Position numbers and translations under genes: made by a program. Below the pieces are notes generated by a model. That model ran no database searches, was not told the origin of the DNA, and saw only the letters and a program-made list of their open reading frames with translations. Shown here in pieces: positions 5,967-8,063 of a stretch of 8,063 nt of DNA (position 1 is its first letter; every line of letters starts with the position of its first letter). This DNA is from Pseudomonas sp. (lineage in GTDB: Bacteria; Pseudomonadota; Gammaproteobacteria; Pseudomonadales; Pseudomonadaceae), in contig DNMQ01000417.1 in the NCBI GenBank assembly GCA_003488145.1, forward strand, positions 1 through 8,063, written 5' to 3'.

Positions 5967-7387
5967 CGCCCGAGCCCTCCCAGCCAGAGCAACAGCGGCT
6001 CGCTGATAAGCGCGAGCCCCCAGACCAGCAGCGCCGGCAGCAACGCCAGCCACTGCGCCAGACGGTCGGCATGAATGCTCGGTGGATTCGGCCGGGCACG
6101 GTCGAATCCATGGGCGACGACGCGAAACACGTAGGCCGCCGACATCAGCGTGCCGAGCAATGCGCCCAAGGCCCAGGGCCAGTGCTGCGGCCGTTCGAAC
6201 AGCGGCTGCAACAACAGCCACTTGGCCAGGAAACCGCCACTGGGCGGCAAACCGATCAGGCTGCCGCCGGCCACGGCGAACGCCGCCAGGGCGATCGGCA
6301 CGTTCTGACTCGCGCCTTTCATGCCGCTCACCCGTTTGCTGCCGAGAATGCTCTGCAATTCGCCGGCCGCGAGGAACATCGAGACCTTGGCCAACCCGTG
6401 GGCCAGCACGAACAGCCACAGGGCCGCATGCAGGCGCGGTTCGTCCAGATGCAGCAACAGCCCCAGCGCCAGCAGCGCGTAGCCCAGCTGGGCGACCGTC
6501 GAGTAGGCCACCAGCGTCTTCAGTCGCGGCGCGCGCAGCGCCGACCAGCCGCCGCCGACCATCGCCAGCACACCGGCGGCGCCGAACAGCAGGCCGGCGT
6601 CGCGGCCGAATTCAGCCGGGGCAATCTCGCTCCAGATCAGCCAGAGGATGTACAGCGGCCCCTTGACCACCAGTGCCGAGAGCAGCGCGCTGACCGCAGT
6701 CGGTGCCGCGGCGTGGGCCGGCGGCAACCACAGGTGCAGCGGCCACAGCGCGGCCTTGAGCATCAGCCCGAGGGTCATCAACAGCAGCGCCAGATAAGTC
6801 ACGCCATCGGCTTCGGTCAGTTGCGCCAGCATGGCCAGATCGAGCACGCCGTAACGCCCGTAGATCAGCGCCACACCGAGCAGATAGGCCAGTGAGCCGG
6901 CCAGCGACAGCAGCAGGTAGTTCAGCGCCGGCTTCCAGGCCTTGCGCCCCGCCAGCGACACCAGCGCCACCGCGACCAGGCTGAGCAACTCCAGCGTCAC
7001 GTAGAGGTTGAACAGGTCCGCCGACAGCCACAGCGCGGCCAGTGCCGCGTGCAACAGGCAGGACAATGGCCAGTAATCCTGATTCCCGGCGGCATGTGCG
7101 ATGCGCGCCGCGTACAGCGCCACCAGCAGGTGCAATCCGGCAGTGAACACCAGCAGCAGCGCGGCCAGCGGGGTCAGGCGGAAACGGATCGCCAGCCCCG
7201 CCTCCCAGCCACCGACCAGCAGGCTTCGCTCGCCATGATCGAGCACCACCTGCAGCGCCATGATCGCCGCCAGGAGCGCGCCCAGGCTAAGCGCGATCAC
7301 CCAGCGGCCGCTGCGCGCCGGGCGCAGCAGGATCAGCAGCAAGGCACCGGCCAGCGGCAGCAGCAGGCTGACCAGGGCGGCGTTCAT
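5963..7387 (-). CDS. mrpD: MrpD-like monovalent cation/H+ antiporter subunit
   Basis: This 474-aa membrane protein has the length and layout of MrpD/MnhD (about 14 helices). The proton-path residues of the family are present: YVTLELLSL with E133 (TM5), GLMLKAALWPLHLWLP with K211 (TM7), ALVVKGPLYIL with K242 (TM8), LAHGLAKVSMFLAAGE (330-343), and GGFLAKW with K389 (TM12). E133 and K211 correspond in place to the TM5 Glu and TM7 Lys that are essential in characterised MrpD proteins. It follows mrpC directly, as in classical Mrp operons, and starts at 7387 with an ATGA overlap. In Mrp complexes this subunit couples proton entry to cation extrusion for pH, Na+ or alkaline tolerance. That physiological role is family knowledge applied here, not shown by this sequence. 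MrpD is favoured over NuoM or NuoN because of the MrpB-MrpC context. Confidence 0.88.
   Translation of the reverse strand: MNAALVSLLLPLAGALLLILLRPARSGRWVIALSLGALLAAIMALQVVLDHGERSLLVGGWEAGLAIRFRLTPLAALLLVFTAGLHLLVALYAARIAHAAGNQDYWPLSCLLHAALAALWLSADLFNLYVTLELLSLVAVALVSLAGRKAWKPALNYLLLSLAGSLAYLLGVALIYGRYGVLDLAMLAQLTEADGVTYLALLLMTLGLMLKAALWPLHLWLPPAHAAAPTAVSALLSALVVKGPLYILWLIWSEIAPAEFGRDAGLLFGAAGVLAMVGGGWSALRAPRLKTLVAYSTVAQLGYALLALGLLLHLDEPRLHAALWLFVLAHGLAKVSMFLAAGELQSILGSKRVSGMKGASQNVPIALAAFAVAGGSLIGLPPSGGFLAKWLLLQPLFERPQHWPWALGALLGTLMSAAYVFRVVAHGFDRARPNPPSIHADRLAQWLALLPALLVWGLALISEPLLLWLGGLGR
5975..5981 (-). promoter_or_regulatory. Ribosome binding site deciding the start of the 498-aa subunit
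   Basis: GGGAGGG on the - strand sits about 8 nt before the ATG at 5966, inside the end of the upstream mrpD-like gene. It is the strongest Shine-Dalgarno sequence of the antiporter operon in this window and supports this internal start over the longer open frame. Confidence 0.65.
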
Positions 7388-7665
7388 CGCTCTTGCCCCT
7401 TCGAGGTGGCCAGCGCACTGCTCAGGCGCAACGCCAGGGCGGTCGCACTCACCGCCACCACCAGCCCGGTGACCACCAGCGCCACCAGCAGCGGATCGCT
7501 CGGGGCGTGACGCGCCGCCAGGGCGATCATCACCAGAAACACACCGCTGCCCATCAGGTTGATGGCGATGATCCGCCGCAGCGCATGGCGCAATGTGAGC
7601 AACCCGTGCAGGCCGAGCAGCCAGAGGGCGAAGCCGACGGCGATCCAGAACAGCGTGGCGCTCAT
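7384..7665 (-). CDS. mrpC: MrpC/MnhC, NuoK-like antiporter subunit
   Basis: This 93-aa protein has three hydrophobic segments (about residues 5-25, 32-51 and 57-80). The second contains IIAINLMGSGVFLV, matching the NuoK/MnhC helix that normally carries Asn in this place. The third begins with DPLLVALVVTGLVVAVSATAL (57-77), the DP-x-x-x-AL-x-LT-x-IV motif diagnostic of MnhC. Length and motif order fit MrpC, although it is somewhat short (many are 110-120 aa). In Mrp complexes MrpC is the complex I NuoK counterpart and sits next to the MrpD antiporter module. It overlaps the genes on both sides by 4 bp (ATGA). CGGAG upstream of the ATG at 7665 is a fair ribosome binding site. The C-terminal tail is short and basic. 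Confidence 0.85.
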   Translation of the reverse strand: MSATLFWIAVGFALWLLGLHGLLTLRHALRRIIAINLMGSGVFLVMIALAARHAPSDPLLVALVVTGLVVAVSATALALRLSSALATSKGQER

Positions 7666-8063
7666 GACTGCGGCTCCGGGTCGTCGCCGATCACCAGCAG
7701 GCTCAGGCTCGCGGCGATGGACAGCGTCGCCGCGGCCTCGATGACGACGATCAGCGGCTTGGCCCAGCCGGTCGGGTACTGCAGCCAGCCATCGCCAAAC
7801 CAGGCGCAGGCTGCCGCCACCGCGACGAACAACAGCAGGCCGACCAGCACCAGCAGACGCAGCGGCCAGAAGCCCCAGCGCAACGCCGGCAACGCACCGG
7901 CCAGACGCAGCAGGACGATGCCGGAGGCCAGCAGCGCGCCGGCCTGGAAGGCACCGCCGGGTGAGGCGGCACCGCGCCAGAGTACATAGCCGCCGGCCAG
8001 CACCAGCAGCGGCGCGAGTGTTCGGCCCCAGGCGCGCAGCAATGGCCAGGGCTCGCTCAGCTG
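7662..8063 (-). CDS. mrpB: MrpB/MnhB-domain antiporter subunit (5' end outside window)
   Basis: The visible 133 residues are open to the window edge and end at TGA 7664-7662. They read like the MnhB domain. A first helix (TLAPLLVLAGGYVLWRG) is followed by SPGGAFQAGALLASGIVLL, matching the family motif in which a PGGGF-x-GG stretch leads into helix 2. Further helices follow (LLVLVGLLLFVAVAAACAWFG; VVIEAAATLSIAASLSLLVI), and the family's late E-x-G/A-V-x-L pattern is seen as IEAAATLSIA. MrpB proteins are about 140 aa, so little may be missing. A fusion to an upstream domain such as DUF4040 cannot be excluded. TTG at 8042 is a possible but unlikely start, since the upstream codons (SEPWPLLRAW) look like coding sequence. 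It is the first visible gene of the operon, and upstream genes (MrpE, F and G are expected by family knowledge) would lie past 8063. Confidence 0.82.
   Translation of the reverse strand, partial: QLSEPWPLLRAWGRTLAPLLVLAGGYVLWRGAASPGGAFQAGALLASGIVLLRLAGALPALRWGFWPLRLLVLVGLLLFVAVAAACAWFGDGWLQYPTGWAKPLIVVIEAAATLSIAASLSLLVIGDDPEPQS

Noticed and set aside
5967..6419. N-terminal extension of the 498-aa antiporter subunit (open frame to about 6419)
   Set aside because: It would overlap mrpD by over 450 bp and encodes Arg/Gly-rich sequence without membrane character. The internal start at 5966 has a strong ribosome binding site and the ATGA overlap.

Overview
The window is GC-rich, densely coded gammaproteobacterial-type DNA. 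The combination of a curli locus, a Mrp-type antiporter operon and the protein sequences themselves suggests Pseudomonadaceae or a close relative (for example the Pseudomonas stutzeri/Stutzerimonas group). That placement is an inference from gene style, not a measured identity. The window has two halves that face each other.

Left half, + strand (1-2230): the end of a curli locus. It begins with the last 68 codons of a LuxR/FixJ-type regulator of the CsgD kind. After a 198-bp spacer containing a strong inverted repeat come a 160-aa CsgB-like minor curlin, a 293-aa CsgA-like curlin with about twelve repeats (E. coli CsgA has five), and a 131-aa CsgC/CsgH-like periplasmic protein that would restrain premature amyloid formation. 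Regulator and structural genes are all co-oriented, unlike the divergent csgDEFG/csgBAC layout of E. coli. The export genes csgE, csgF and csgG are not in the window; if present they should lie upstream of position 1 or elsewhere. A 140-bp spacer follows, then a lone SnoaL-like (ester cyclase fold) gene at 2371-2814.

Right half, - strand (8063 down to 2824): five membrane-protein genes of the Mrp/Mnh and complex I family. In transcription order they are an MnhB-domain protein (cut by the window edge), MrpC (NuoK-like), a 474-aa MrpD-like subunit, a 498-aa NuoL/MrpA-N-like subunit, and a 549-aa divergent antiporter-like subunit. Every junction is the same 4-bp ATGA overlap, so this is one translationally coupled operon that continues upstream beyond 8063. 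It probably encodes a multisubunit monovalent cation/proton antiporter, or a related ion-translocating complex, of the inner membrane. It has three antiporter-type subunits and no full-length MrpA in view. The last of the three appears to lack the conserved TM5 glutamate while keeping the channel lysines.

The two halves converge, with only 9 bp between the SnoaL-like stop and the stop of the last antiporter gene. No RNA genes, mobile elements or CRISPR arrays were seen.
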